64,000 nucleotides of DNA, taken from JACJXW01 sp964418125 (GTDB lineage Bacteria; Bacteroidota; Bacteroidia; Chitinophagales; Saprospiraceae). A program made the position numbers and the translations under genes. Positions 42,350 to 50,931 of the stretch are shown here, one piece after another. The notes beneath the pieces are model-generated. The model was not told the DNA's origin and made no database searches. It saw nothing but the letters and a program-made list of their open reading frames with translations. Position 1 is the stretch's first letter. Each line of letters starts with the position of its first letter. Location of the stretch: contig CAYQKY010000005.1 of NCBI GenBank assembly GCA_964418125.1, forward strand, positions 62,001-126,000. Reading direction: 5' to 3'.

Positions 42350-44527
42350 ATGCTTGTAAGGGCCACCTGCCTGATATCATTTCTCAGTTTGCTCTCCTGC
42401 CCGCTTTTCGGACAGGTTGTCATCTCCGGAAAGGTGGTGGATGAAGAGGGGGCGCCTGTTGTGGGCGCCAATGTTTTCATCCATGGCGCCTTTGACGGCG
42501 CCTCCACCTCCGTTGATGGCTATTTTGCATTCAAGACAATGGTGAAGGACTCCACGGCGCTTTCCATCACTTACCTGGGGTACCGGCCATTTGAACAGGT
42601 ATTGTCTTTGAAAACAGATAGCCTTTGGGTAGAAGCCCGCCTGCAGCCCGTAGCCAGTGAGCTGGACATGGTGGTCATTACCGCGGGGGCTTTCGAAGCC
42701 AGCGATGAGAAAAAAGCGGTGGTGTTGCGGCCCCTGGATATCGTCACTACCGCCGGGGCTACCGCTGACATCGCCGGGGCACTCAATACATTGCCCGGAA
42801 CCCAAAGAGTGGGAGAGGAGGGGCGGTTATTCGTCCGGGGTGGAGATGCCCATGAGGTGCAGACATTTATCGATGGCCTTCAGGTACAGAACCCTTACAG
42901 CAGCTCCGTGCCGGACCTTCCGGCACGGGGGCGATTCTCTCCCTTCCTCTTTAGGGAGACTACCTTTGCTACCGGAGGGTTCTCAGCGGAATACGGGCAG
43001 GCCCTATCCTCCGCGCTAATTCTGGAAACACAGGGCCTGCCGGAGGAATCCGTTACCGGTATTTCCCTGATGAGCCTCGGCCTGGGGTTATCCCATACCC
43101 AACGCTGGGAAAAGTCTTCTCTTGCCGTCTCGGGAGACTATTCCTCCCTTGGGCCGTACATCGGATTGGTACCCCAGAATATTGATTGGGAAGATCCGGT
43201 GGAGAGCAAAGGCAGCCAGGTAATATTTCGGCATAAACCTAATGAGGATGGCATTTTGAAATTCCAGGGAAGCGCCCAGCTTTCAGGTTTCACACTGTAT
43301 TACCCAGACCCGGAGGACGTCAGCCGGCAATTGCCCCTCAGCCTGGAAAACGACAATTATTACGCCAATACTGCGTACAGCGATATTTTGGGTGAAAAGT
43401 GGAGTTTACATGCCGGCCTGGGGTTCGCTTATGACCGGGAGGATATCCGGCAGGGCTTTCATCTAAACAAATCGGAACATTCTGCTCAGGTAAAAGTGGC
43501 GGCTCATTACTATTTCAGTGAAAAAACTACCCTTAAGGTTGGTACAGAGGCCATTCGCCATCGCGTTGAAGAAAATTTTAACGAGCCAGCCAATTCTCCT
43601 TTCCAAACCCTGCTGGGAGATACTTACTCGGCAGCTTTTGCCGAAGTGGAGTCACATCTGGGGGCCCGGCTGGCCGGCAGGGCCGGCGCCAGAATGGAGC
43701 ACAGTAGCCTGCTGGATAAGGGCGCCCTGTCTCCCCGCCTTTCCCTTGCCTGGAAAACGGGAAATTTTAGCCAGATATCGCTGGCCTATGGCCATTTCTA
43801 CCAAAAGCCCAAAACAGAGCAGTTGCGCTTTAACCATGAACTGGGGTTCGAAAGGGCAACCCATTACATCCTGAATTATCAGTACCAGCGCGGCCGGCGC
43901 CTTTTTCGGGTGGAAGGGTATTACAAAAAATATGGCCAACTGGTGCGCTTTCAGGCAGAACAGCCCTGGTTGAGCGGCAATTCCGGCTCCGGCTATTCCA
44001 GAGGAGTGGATGTTTTCTACCGGGACAGGTCCTCCGTACGGAATGGCGATTTCTGGATCTCCTATTCCTTTCTTGATACCGAGCGGGAATACCTGGACTT
44101 TCCCGAACCGGCTACCCCCTATTTCGCTTCCCGCCACAACCTGTCGGCAGTGTACAAGCACTGGCTGAATGCCCTTCATACCAGCGTCGGGTTTACCTAT
44201 TCCTATGCCAGCCCGCGCCCCTTCAATGACCCCAATATACCCGGCTTCAATACGGAGCGGACCATGGGTTTCCAGGACCTCAGCTTTAATGCCAGTTACC
44301 TGACTAACCTGTTCGGGCAGTTTACGATCCTCTATGTATCCGTTTCGAACCTGCCNNNNNNNNNNGGCAGCGACACCTGGAACACCGGCACGTCCGCGTT
44401 CGGGTACAGGTACAGCAGCCGGCCCAACGAGCAGGGGCAGTTCACCCGCTCACCGGTAGAGCCCCCGGCCCGGCGCTTTTATTTCGTGGGGCTATTCATC
44501 TCCATAGGCGAGCAATTTGATAACTAA
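42350..44527 (+). CDS. TonB-dependent receptor with carboxypeptidase-like N-terminal domain
   Basis: About 725 residues. Signal peptide (FLSLLSCPLFGQ), a carboxypeptidase-like beta domain (about 24-105, ISGKVVDEEGAPVVGANVFI and SITYLGYRPFEQVL), then a plug (about 125-230, RPLDIVTTAGATADIAGALN with RVGEEGRLFVRGGDAHEVQT), then a 22-strand type barrel ending RRFYFVGLFISIG. Ten Ns at 44356-44365 interrupt codons 669-672; both sides read in the same frame and look coding, so it is one gene with an assembly gap. The gap length is presumably a placeholder. It heads a run with a TPR protein and a LytS/LytTR pair. The substrate is unknown. Confidence 0.88.
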   Translation: MLVRATCLISFLSLLSCPLFGQVVISGKVVDEEGAPVVGANVFIHGAFDGASTSVDGYFAFKTMVKDSTALSITYLGYRPFEQVLSLKTDSLWVEARLQPVASELDMVVITAGAFEASDEKKAVVLRPLDIVTTAGATADIAGALNTLPGTQRVGEEGRLFVRGGDAHEVQTFIDGLQVQNPYSSSVPDLPARGRFSPFLFRETTFATGGFSAEYGQALSSALILETQGLPEESVTGISLMSLGLGLSHTQRWEKSSLAVSGDYSSLGPYIGLVPQNIDWEDPVESKGSQVIFRHKPNEDGILKFQGSAQLSGFTLYYPDPEDVSRQLPLSLENDNYYANTAYSDILGEKWSLHAGLGFAYDREDIRQGFHLNKSEHSAQVKVAAHYYFSEKTTLKVGTEAIRHRVEENFNEPANSPFQTLLGDTYSAAFAEVESHLGARLAGRAGARMEHSSLLDKGALSPRLSLAWKTGNFSQISLAYGHFYQKPKTEQLRFNHELGFERATHYILNYQYQRGRRLFRVEGYYKKYGQLVRFQAEQPWLSGNSGSGYSRGVDVFYRDRSSVRNGDFWISYSFLDTEREYLDFPEPATPYFASRHNLSAVYKHWLNALHTSVGFTYSYASPRPFNDPNIPGFNTERTMGFQDLSFNASYLTNLFGQFTILYVSVSNLXXXXGSDTWNTGTSAFGYRYSSRPNEQGQFTRSPVEPPARRFYFVGLFISIGEQFDN
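44356..44365. other. Assembly gap (10 N) inside the TonB receptor gene
   Basis: Ten Ns flanked by CTGCC on the left and GGCAG on the right, which are reverse complements. The true missing length is unknown and need not be ten. Confidence 0.98.
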
Positions 44528-44541
44528 AAAATATTCCAATC

Positions 44542-45213
44542 ATGAAAAAAATGATCTTAACCTGTGTGGCTTTGTTTGTCTTTTTTTCCGCTTTTTCCCA
44601 GAAGAGCCAGTACGCGGAGGCGATGGCCCAGGCGATAGAGCAGCTCTACGCCGCGGAAGGCAAAAGTGAGATCCTCGAAGCGGCGAACCTGTTCGAACGC
44701 ATAGCCGGGGCGCGGCCCGAAGAGTGGCTGCCGGCATATTATCACGCCTACGCTCAGATGCTGCTGGCCATGGCCAGCATGGATGAACAGCACATGGAAC
44801 AATGCCAGGCCCATGTAGACAAGGCGCAGGCCTCCCTCGACAAAGCTTTGGCGGCAGGGGGGGAGAATTCAGAGATCCTGGCGCTGCAGGGGCTGGCCTA
44901 TCAGGGTAGGATCTGGGAAGACATGCAGGCAAATGGCGCAGAATTCAGTATGAAGTCGCATAAAGCCCTGGATAAGGCCATCGCCCTCGACCAGCAAAAC
45001 CCCAGGGCGTATTACCTGAAAGGGCAGAACATCTTTTTTACGCCTCCATTCTATGGCGGCGGCCCGGAGGCGGCCCTGCCTCTGCTGGAAAAGGCGGAGC
45101 GCCTGTTTGCCGCGGCTGAGCCCGGTTCTGCCCTTGCCCCCCGGTGGGGCAGGGAATCTAACCAGTGGTTATTGGATCAGGCCAGGGGTGATAAAAACGA
45201 AGAGAAGGATTAA
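44542..45213 (+). CDS. Secreted TPR-like protein downstream of the TonB receptor
   Basis: 223 residues. Signal peptide (LFVFFSAFSQ). The mature protein is Ala-rich helical hairpins of TPR type: AEAMAQAIEQLYAAEGKSE, YHAYAQMLLAMASMDEQHME, ALDKAIALDQQNPRAYYLKG and PEAALPLLEKAERLFAAAEP. It starts 14 bases after the receptor's stop and 11 bases before the kinase ATG, so it is in that operon. It may be a periplasmic partner of the receptor, which is inference. Confidence 0.82.
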   Translation: MKKMILTCVALFVFFSAFSQKSQYAEAMAQAIEQLYAAEGKSEILEAANLFERIAGARPEEWLPAYYHAYAQMLLAMASMDEQHMEQCQAHVDKAQASLDKALAAGGENSEILALQGLAYQGRIWEDMQANGAEFSMKSHKALDKAIALDQQNPRAYYLKGQNIFFTPPFYGGGPEAALPLLEKAERLFAAAEPGSALAPRWGRESNQWLLDQARGDKNEEKD

Positions 45214-45224
45214 CTTTGCAGAAT

Positions 45225-46277
45225 ATGGGGCAAGATGTTCAACGGCACGGCATTCTGTATCACCTGAAGGGGGTGGCCTTCCATTTCCTGCTGGGAGGCG
45301 CCGCGCTGGTATTGGTGCTCAACTTTAATGTAGTCCTGAAAGGAGAATGGGGCAAAGTTGTGGAGCTCTGGGCCTTCAACGGAACGCTCTGGGTCGCTTT
45401 GGGGTTTGGCCACGGGGTGATCGTTGACCGCCTGGAAAAGAAAATGCCCTGGCTACAAATGCCGGTAAAACGCTTTTGGGTAAGCCTCGCCGTTTCTTTG
45501 GTGTACACCACTGTAGTGGCGGTGGTAGTATTTGTGGTTTTTGTTTCCATCACCTATGGTGTATCTATTTCCCAGAGCTTTGCCGCCCTGGACCAGGATT
45601 TTCTGCTAACGGTTATTATCGTCACGCTTGTCATTTCTCTTTTTCTGCACGGCAGGGGCTTTTTCTTTTCCTGGAAAGAATCCATCCTGGAAGCCGAGAA
45701 GCTGAAGCGGGCGCACCTCTCGGCTCAGTACGAGAGCCTGAAAAACCAGGTTAACCCCCACTTCCTGTTCAACAGTTTTAATGTGCTTTCTTCTCTGGTT
45801 TATAAAGACCAGGGCCTTGCGGCAAAGTTCATACAGCAACTCTCCCGTGTCTACCGCTATGTGCTCGACACCCGGGATAAGGAAGTAGTTTCCCTGCCTC
45901 AGGAACTGGAGATGCTCGAAGCCTACCTTTTCCTGGTGAAAATGCGTTTCGGAGAGGCCTTGCGGATAGAATTGTCCCTTGAGCCGGATGACCAGGTGGC
46001 GGTAGTGCCCCTGTCCCTGCAGATGCTGGTGGAAAACGCCGTAAAACACAACGTGGTGTCCAAACGCCGGCCCCTGACACTGGAAATACGGCGGGAAAAA
46101 GGACAGATCGTCGTGCGCAACAATTTTCAGCCCAGGGAAGATGAAAGGGAGTCGCTGGGGGTAGGCCTGGCGAATATCGGGGAACGATACCGCTACCTCG
46201 CCGGGCTGGAAATTGAGGTAGCGCAGGCCAACGGTTTTTTCACGGCCCGGATTCCTGTAATCCTCCTTCAGGAATAA
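45225..46277 (+). CDS. LytS-type membrane sensor histidine kinase (pair 2)
   Basis: 350 residues from the ATG at 45225; a TTG three codons earlier is possible. Four hydrophobic segments occupy the first 150 residues (FHFLLGGAALVLVLNFNVVL, FNGTLWVALGFGHGVIV, LAVSLVYTTVVAVVVFVVFV, LLTVIIVTLVISLFLHG). The kinase region has LKNQVNPHFLFNSFNVLSSL with the phospho-His, LQMLVENAVKHNVV (N box) and GVGLANIGERYRYL (G box). It follows the receptor and TPR genes and precedes its own regulator. Confidence 0.92.
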   Translation: MGQDVQRHGILYHLKGVAFHFLLGGAALVLVLNFNVVLKGEWGKVVELWAFNGTLWVALGFGHGVIVDRLEKKMPWLQMPVKRFWVSLAVSLVYTTVVAVVVFVVFVSITYGVSISQSFAALDQDFLLTVIIVTLVISLFLHGRGFFFSWKESILEAEKLKRAHLSAQYESLKNQVNPHFLFNSFNVLSSLVYKDQGLAAKFIQQLSRVYRYVLDTRDKEVVSLPQELEMLEAYLFLVKMRFGEALRIELSLEPDDQVAVVPLSLQMLVENAVKHNVVSKRRPLTLEIRREKGQIVVRNNFQPREDERESLGVGLANIGERYRYLAGLEIEVAQANGFFTARIPVILLQE

Positions 46278-46292
46278 GAAAAAAATGGATGT

Positions 46293-47057
46293 ATGACAGT
46301 TGTGATCCTGGAAGATGAAGAATTGGCGGCGGAACGCTTGTCAAACCTGATCCATCAATACGATGATAGCATCGAGGTATTGGCGACTCTCGATTCGGTG
46401 GAAGATGCGGTGGAGTGGTTCCGCAACAACCCGGCGCCCAGCCTGGCCTTTTTTGACATCCAGCTGGCCGATGGCCGCAGCTTTCAGGTATTGGAAAAGT
46501 GCGAAGTAGGTTGCCCGGTCATCTTTACCACCGCTTTTGACCAGTATGCCCTGCAGGCATTCAAGGCCAACAGCATCGATTACCTGCTGAAACCGATCAG
46601 CCTGGAGGGCCTGACAGGGGCATTTAGGAATTACCGGGCCATGAAAAAGGCGTTGAGCCTGCCGGATCAGGAACTGGGCCAGATCCAGCGGGCTTTTCAG
46701 ATGATGGCCCGGCAGTACAAGTCGCGGTTCATCATCCGGGCCAACCACCAGTTTTTTTCGGTGAAAACGGAGGACATCCTGTTTTTCTTCAGCGAACACA
46801 AGGTAGTCTGGGCTCAACACCGCAATGGCAAAAAGCATGCCCTTGAGTACACCCTGGAGCAGCTGGAAGAGATGCTGGACCCCGGCCGTTTCTTTCGGGT
46901 CAACCGGAAATATATCGTCGCATTCGATGCGGTGGAAGAAGCCATTATTTATTCCAACAGCCGGCTTAGGTTGCGCCTGTATGGGCTACAGGCCAGAGAG
47001 AAAGTGCTGGTTAGCAGAGACCGGGTGAAGGGCTTTAAAGAATGGATGGATCAGTAA
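46293..47057 (+). CDS. LytTR-family response regulator (pair 2)
   Basis: 254 residues. Receiver: VVILEDEELAAERL, LAFFDIQLADGRSF with the phospho-Asp, FTTAFDQYALQAF and DYLLKPIS. The LytTR domain (about 150-250) includes SRFIIRANHQFFSVKTEDIL, RFFRVNRKYIVAF and LRLYGLQAREKVLVSRDRV. The gene starts 15 bases after the kinase stop. Being in the same run as the receptor suggests that it controls that operon. Confidence 0.94.
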   Translation: MTVVILEDEELAAERLSNLIHQYDDSIEVLATLDSVEDAVEWFRNNPAPSLAFFDIQLADGRSFQVLEKCEVGCPVIFTTAFDQYALQAFKANSIDYLLKPISLEGLTGAFRNYRAMKKALSLPDQELGQIQRAFQMMARQYKSRFIIRANHQFFSVKTEDILFFFSEHKVVWAQHRNGKKHALEYTLEQLEEMLDPGRFFRVNRKYIVAFDAVEEAIIYSNSRLRLRLYGLQAREKVLVSRDRVKGFKEWMDQ

Positions 47058-47064
47058 GTGCGGC

Positions 47065-47116
47065 GCCGGTTGTTCGTTGGGCGTTGATTGCTGCCAGCCT
47101 CTGGCGAACAACCGGC
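47065..47116. terminator. Hairpin between convergent LytTR and acyl-CoA dehydrogenase genes
   Basis: GCCGGTTGTTCG at 47065-47076 and CGAACAACCGGC at 47105-47116 are exact reverse complements, 12 bp, with a 28-nt loop. The arms use iterated words (GGTTGTTCGTTGGGCGTTG). There is no T run, so it is only a probable terminator, serving both convergent genes. Confidence 0.6.
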
Positions 47117-47123
47117 AACCGCC

Positions 47124-48269
47124 TTATTCCCCTTTGAGGATCTCCCGGGAAATGACGAGCTTCTGGATCTCCGAGGTTCCTTCTCCAATGGTGCATAGTT
47201 TGGCGTCCCGGTAGTATTTCTCAACGGCGTATTCCTTGGTGTACCCGTATCCGCCGAATATCTGAACGGCATCATTGGCGATCTGTACGGCCGCTTCCGA
47301 AGCGTAGTACTTAGCCATGGAGGAGATCTTGGTGGTCTTGAGCCCCTGGTCCTTCATACGGCCGGCTTTGCGGGTAAGCAGTTCAGAGGCCTGTATCTTC
47401 GTAGCCATATCGGCAAGTTTAAAGCCGATGGCCTGGAAGCTGGAGATCGGCTTGCCGAACTGATGCCGTTCCTGGGCGTATTGTACGGAGGCTTCGTATG
47501 CCCCTTTGGCGATGCCCAGGGACAGGGCGGCGATGGAGATGCGCCCGCCATCCAGCACCTGCATGGACTGAATGAAGCCTTCTCCAACCTCTCCCAGGAT
47601 CTGGCTTTTGTGAACCCGGCAATCGTGAAAGATGAGTTCCGTAGTTTCGGAAGCGCGCATTCCCAGTTTATTTTCCTTCTTGCCGGCGGAAAAGCCGGGA
47701 GTTCCTTTTTCGATAATGAAGGCGGTCATGCCACGGCTGTCCAGCAACTCTCCGGTTCGGACGACAACTACGGCCACCTGGCCTGATTTGCCGTGGGTGA
47801 TGAAGTTCTTTGCCCCGTTGATGATGTAGTAGTCCCCATCTTTTTCCGCTACGGTTTTCATTCTGCCGGCATCGCTGCCCGTATTGGGTTCGGTCAGGCC
47901 CCAGGCGCCGATCCATTCGCCGGCGGCCAGTTTGGGCAGGTATTTTTCTTTTTGTTCTTCATTTCCAAAGAGGAGAATGTGGTTGGTACACAAGGAATTG
48001 TGGGCGGCAACGGACAGCCCTATCGACCCGCATACTTTGCTTATTTCTTCAATAACGGTGATGTATTCCTGGTAGCCGAGGCCCGCGCCATGATATTGTT
48101 CCGGCACGAGGACGCCCAGAAAGCCGAACTTGCCCATCTGGTGGAACAGTTCAACCGGAAAATGCTGGCTTTCATCCCATTCCATGACGTAAGGGCGGAT
48201 GTGGTTCTCGGCAAAATCCCGCGCTGACTCTTTTATCAATTGGAGGTTGTTAACCGTCTCTACACTCAT
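47124..48269 (-). CDS. Acyl-CoA dehydrogenase
   Basis: 381 residues, standard length. FAD-dependent enzyme introducing the alpha-beta double bond in beta-oxidation or branched-chain amino-acid breakdown. Family features: WGLTEPNTGSDAGRMKTVAE (FAD-binding loop), YIINGAKNFITHGKSGQVAV, KLGMRASETTELIFHDCRV, QVLDGGRISIAALSLGIAKG and QIFGGYGYTKEYAVEKYYRD, which contains the catalytic base Glu of the GYGY..E motif. It ends with the EGTSEIQKLVISREIL signature. It acts in the cytoplasm with an electron-transfer flavoprotein. The short/branched-chain type is likely. Confidence 0.95.
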   Translation of the reverse strand: MSVETVNNLQLIKESARDFAENHIRPYVMEWDESQHFPVELFHQMGKFGFLGVLVPEQYHGAGLGYQEYITVIEEISKVCGSIGLSVAAHNSLCTNHILLFGNEEQKEKYLPKLAAGEWIGAWGLTEPNTGSDAGRMKTVAEKDGDYYIINGAKNFITHGKSGQVAVVVVRTGELLDSRGMTAFIIEKGTPGFSAGKKENKLGMRASETTELIFHDCRVHKSQILGEVGEGFIQSMQVLDGGRISIAALSLGIAKGAYEASVQYAQERHQFGKPISSFQAIGFKLADMATKIQASELLTRKAGRMKDQGLKTTKISSMAKYYASEAAVQIANDAVQIFGGYGYTKEYAVEKYYRDAKLCTIGEGTSEIQKLVISREILKGE

Positions 48270-48441
48270 TGCTCTGTTTTTTAGAATATTATTTTAGGAA
48301 AAGGCACCAGATAAAATAAATGCCGGTATAAAACTGAGATATCTGTCAGAAACCCAATTTTTCGGTAATCAACAATATAACGCCATTCCGCATAGCTGGT
48401 TTATTTCAGGCATGAATAATTGATGAGCTAAGCCCAGCGGT

Positions 48442-49575
48442 TCATTCTGAAGATGAAGTAGTTTGTTCATTGATGCCCAATGCTCTTTTCATTTTATAAT
48501 AGATCTCTGTGTTTTCGTATATACCGGAGAACAGTTCCGCCGAAGGCCCATAAGCAAAGACGGGGATCATTGCTGCAGTGTGGCCATTCGTAGTAAAGGC
48601 CAGTTGAAGTTTATTCATCTCAGAGCCGGGATTGAGGGCCAGCCCGCCACTTTCATGGTCTCCGGTAACCAGGACAAGAGTTTCTCCGTTCTTTTTAGCA
48701 AACCTGAGCGCTTCTCCGACCGCCCGGTCGAAATCTATAGTCTCTTCAACGAGAAGGCCGCCGTCATTGGAGTGCCCTCCCCAGTCGATCTGGGAGCCTT
48801 CCACCATAAGAAAGAACCCCTTTTCACTCCGGCGCTCCAGGAAATAGAGGGCAAAGTTGGTAGCGTCCGGCAAATATTCCCTTCCGGCGGCGTGGGTCAG
48901 CGGATGTTTATCAGCGGTAAAGTATACGAAAGGGCGTTTGCTGGTTGGGTTGACATGGCGGAAATCCTCCCGGTAGTAATCCGAAACGAAATACCCTTTT
49001 TTCCGGAGTTCTTCGTACAGGTTTCGGCTGTCTTCTTCTCTTCGGTCGAAATACCGCTTTCCGCCTCCGATCAGCAGGTCGACGTCAACGTTGAGCATAT
49101 CAGCCGCAATGGACTCATAGAATACCCTGATGGGCTGATGAGCGACGAAGGCGGCTGGAGTGGCATGGACAATGGTAGAGGAGGCAATGAGGCCCGTGGC
49201 AAAACCCCGGGATTCCAGTTCTTCTACGATAGTGAAGCAGGGCAGGGTATCCTGGCCCATGCCAATGGCGCCATTATAAGTCTTGACCCCACAGGCAAAC
49301 GCCGTGGCGCCGGCGGCAGAGTCGGTGATGAGGTCGCTGGCGGAATAAGGCTTATGAAAACCGACCACAGAGAACTGCTCAAGGTTGAGTTTGTTGTTAT
49401 TACTGTAAAGAGCTGCCGAGATCTGCGGAACGCCCAGGCCGTCTCCGATCAGTAAAATGATATTTTTAGCGGTCCGGACCTCTCCCTCCGGAAAGCTTAC
49501 GGCTGCCTCCGGCGCTTTACAGCCCTGTAGAAGGACAAACAGGAAGAGAATTCCCGACAATGGTCGATAGGGCAT
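48442..49575 (-). CDS. Alkaline phosphatase, PhoA-type lipoprotein
   Basis: 377 residues from the ATG at 49573-49575, which gives a lipoprotein signal with Cys19 (LFVLLQGC). Metal and catalytic motifs: ILLIGDGLGVPQI (first Asp), SDLITDSAAGATAFACGVKT with the nucleophile Ser, IDWGGHSND (zinc ligands), TGDHESGGLAL and a late TTNGHTAAMIPV His. It hydrolyses phosphomonoesters outside the cytoplasm to supply phosphate. An upstream start at 49638 adds residues that break the signal peptide, so it was rejected. Confidence 0.93.
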   Translation of the reverse strand: MPYRPLSGILFLFVLLQGCKAPEAAVSFPEGEVRTAKNIILLIGDGLGVPQISAALYSNNNKLNLEQFSVVGFHKPYSASDLITDSAAGATAFACGVKTYNGAIGMGQDTLPCFTIVEELESRGFATGLIASSTIVHATPAAFVAHQPIRVFYESIAADMLNVDVDLLIGGGKRYFDRREEDSRNLYEELRKKGYFVSDYYREDFRHVNPTSKRPFVYFTADKHPLTHAAGREYLPDATNFALYFLERRSEKGFFLMVEGSQIDWGGHSNDGGLLVEETIDFDRAVGEALRFAKKNGETLVLVTGDHESGGLALNPGSEMNKLQLAFTTNGHTAAMIPVFAYGPSAELFSGIYENTEIYYKMKRALGINEQTTSSSE

Positions 49576-49731
49576 GTTTCTTATATTTTGTGGGCACTTC
49601 ATTAAGAGCGTGGATATTACACAATTTCCACCTATCATAAAATAAATTTACAGGCAAAACTATTGTTTAAAATTTAATTTTTTTAACATAAAATTAATCT
49701 CGTAAAACTGGAATTTTATTTGGTTTCGGCA

Positions 49732-49739
49732 TAGCTTTG
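49732..49739 (+). promoter_or_regulatory. -7 promoter element of the CotH-like gene
   Basis: TAGCTTTG matches TAnnTTTG and lies 47 bases before the ATG at 49787, in an AT-rich intergenic stretch. A -33 TTTG at proper spacing is not clear. Confidence 0.45.
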
Positions 49740-49786
49740 CAATCAAATGGCAATTATTATTTTTTTGTAAGATAAATTTTCAAGCC

Positions 49787-50893
49787 ATGATCACCCGAAC
49801 TTTAAAAACCCTTGCAGTCCTTCTGGCTGCAACCACTACCATTTTAGCTGTTCCTAAGCAACCTTCCGGTACCATCTTCGATCATTTTCTCCAAGATGAC
49901 ATCCTTGAGTTTACCCTCGAAACTGACCTTACGGAACTCCTCGAGAACCGGCGTACGGAAGATTACCTTCCGGCGAAGTTCACCTTTGAAGATAAAGAAG
50001 GGCGGGAGTTTACCCAGGAGATAAAGGTAAAACCGCGGGGCAAATTTCGACGGAGAGTTTGTAATTTCCCCCCCCTGATGCTCAACTTCTCGAAAGGCAG
50101 CCTTGAGGAAAAAGGTTATATCCCGGAATATGACAAGCTCAAGTTGGTGAGCCACTGTATTGACGATAAGTTCGAAAGTAAGGAGCATGTGATGAAGGAA
50201 TATCTGGCCTACAAGCTTTTCAACGAGCTTACCGGCCAGAGTTATCGGGTACAGTTGGCCAAGGTTACTTACATAGACAGCAAGGGCACTCTCGGCAAGA
50301 TCAAACGCTATGGTTTCATCATTGAAGATACTGACGAAATGGCCCGGCGGCTGGGAGGTGAAGAGTGTGAAGACTGCCATGGGCTGGGGCCAGACACTTT
50401 AGCGCTGGGCAGTGAAAACCTGATGGCCGTCTTCCAATATATGATCGGGAACTCCGACTGGAACCTGAATATGATGCGCAACCTGAAAATGGTGAAGCCA
50501 TTCGACGGCGGCCCTGTCATACCGGTACCTTACGATTTTGACTTCGCCGGCATGGTAAATGCACCTTACGCCATACCGAATTCGGAGGTGGGCCAGCTTA
50601 CCATCCGGCAGCGAGTCTTTCAGGGGCTGGAGGCGGACCAGGAGCTCTTCCTGCAGACCTTGCAGTATTTTATGACAAAAAAGGAAAGCTTGATCGAAGA
50701 GGTTAGGCGATTTAAAGAGTTGAGCGGGAACAGCCGAAAAGAGATAATCGATTATCTGAATACCTTTTTTCAGGATGTGGAAGCCATTCTGGAAGGGGAG
50801 CAGCCACAGGAACCATCCCTGCAGGAGGCCATCAGGCATCCACAGCCGGCTGAAAAACGCCAGGGAACCAAAACAACTTCCTTTGGGAAGTAA
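49787..50893 (+). CDS. Secreted protein, possible CotH-like atypical kinase fold
   Basis: 368 residues with a signal peptide (LAVLLAATTTILA). Middle segments fit a CotH-type layout: EIKVKPRGKFRRRVCNFPPL (CotH proteins have an RGxxS-like strand here), KLVSHCIDDKFESKEHVMKE, YLAYKLFNELTGQSYRVQLA, FQYMIGNSDWNLNMM and IPVPYDFDFAGMVNAPY. The last two carry Asn/Asp residues placed as catalytic and metal sites are in CotH. The similarity is visual and weak; another lipid- or protein-modifying family is possible. The C-terminal tail is low-complexity (EEGEQPQEPS-like, basic at the end). Confidence 0.6.
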   Translation: MITRTLKTLAVLLAATTTILAVPKQPSGTIFDHFLQDDILEFTLETDLTELLENRRTEDYLPAKFTFEDKEGREFTQEIKVKPRGKFRRRVCNFPPLMLNFSKGSLEEKGYIPEYDKLKLVSHCIDDKFESKEHVMKEYLAYKLFNELTGQSYRVQLAKVTYIDSKGTLGKIKRYGFIIEDTDEMARRLGGEECEDCHGLGPDTLALGSENLMAVFQYMIGNSDWNLNMMRNLKMVKPFDGGPVIPVPYDFDFAGMVNAPYAIPNSEVGQLTIRQRVFQGLEADQELFLQTLQYFMTKKESLIEEVRRFKELSGNSRKEIIDYLNTFFQDVEAILEGEQPQEPSLQEAIRHPQPAEKRQGTKTTSFGK

Positions 50894-50931
50894 AACTCCC
50901 TGGAGACAGGTAAAGTGCCTGGTTTCTTTTG

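Noticed and set aside
39510..47057. LytS kinases as possible anti-sigma or chemotaxis proteins
   Set aside because: All carry the NPHFLFN/QPHFLFN His motif, N box and G box of LytS-type histidine kinases and are paired with LytTR regulators.
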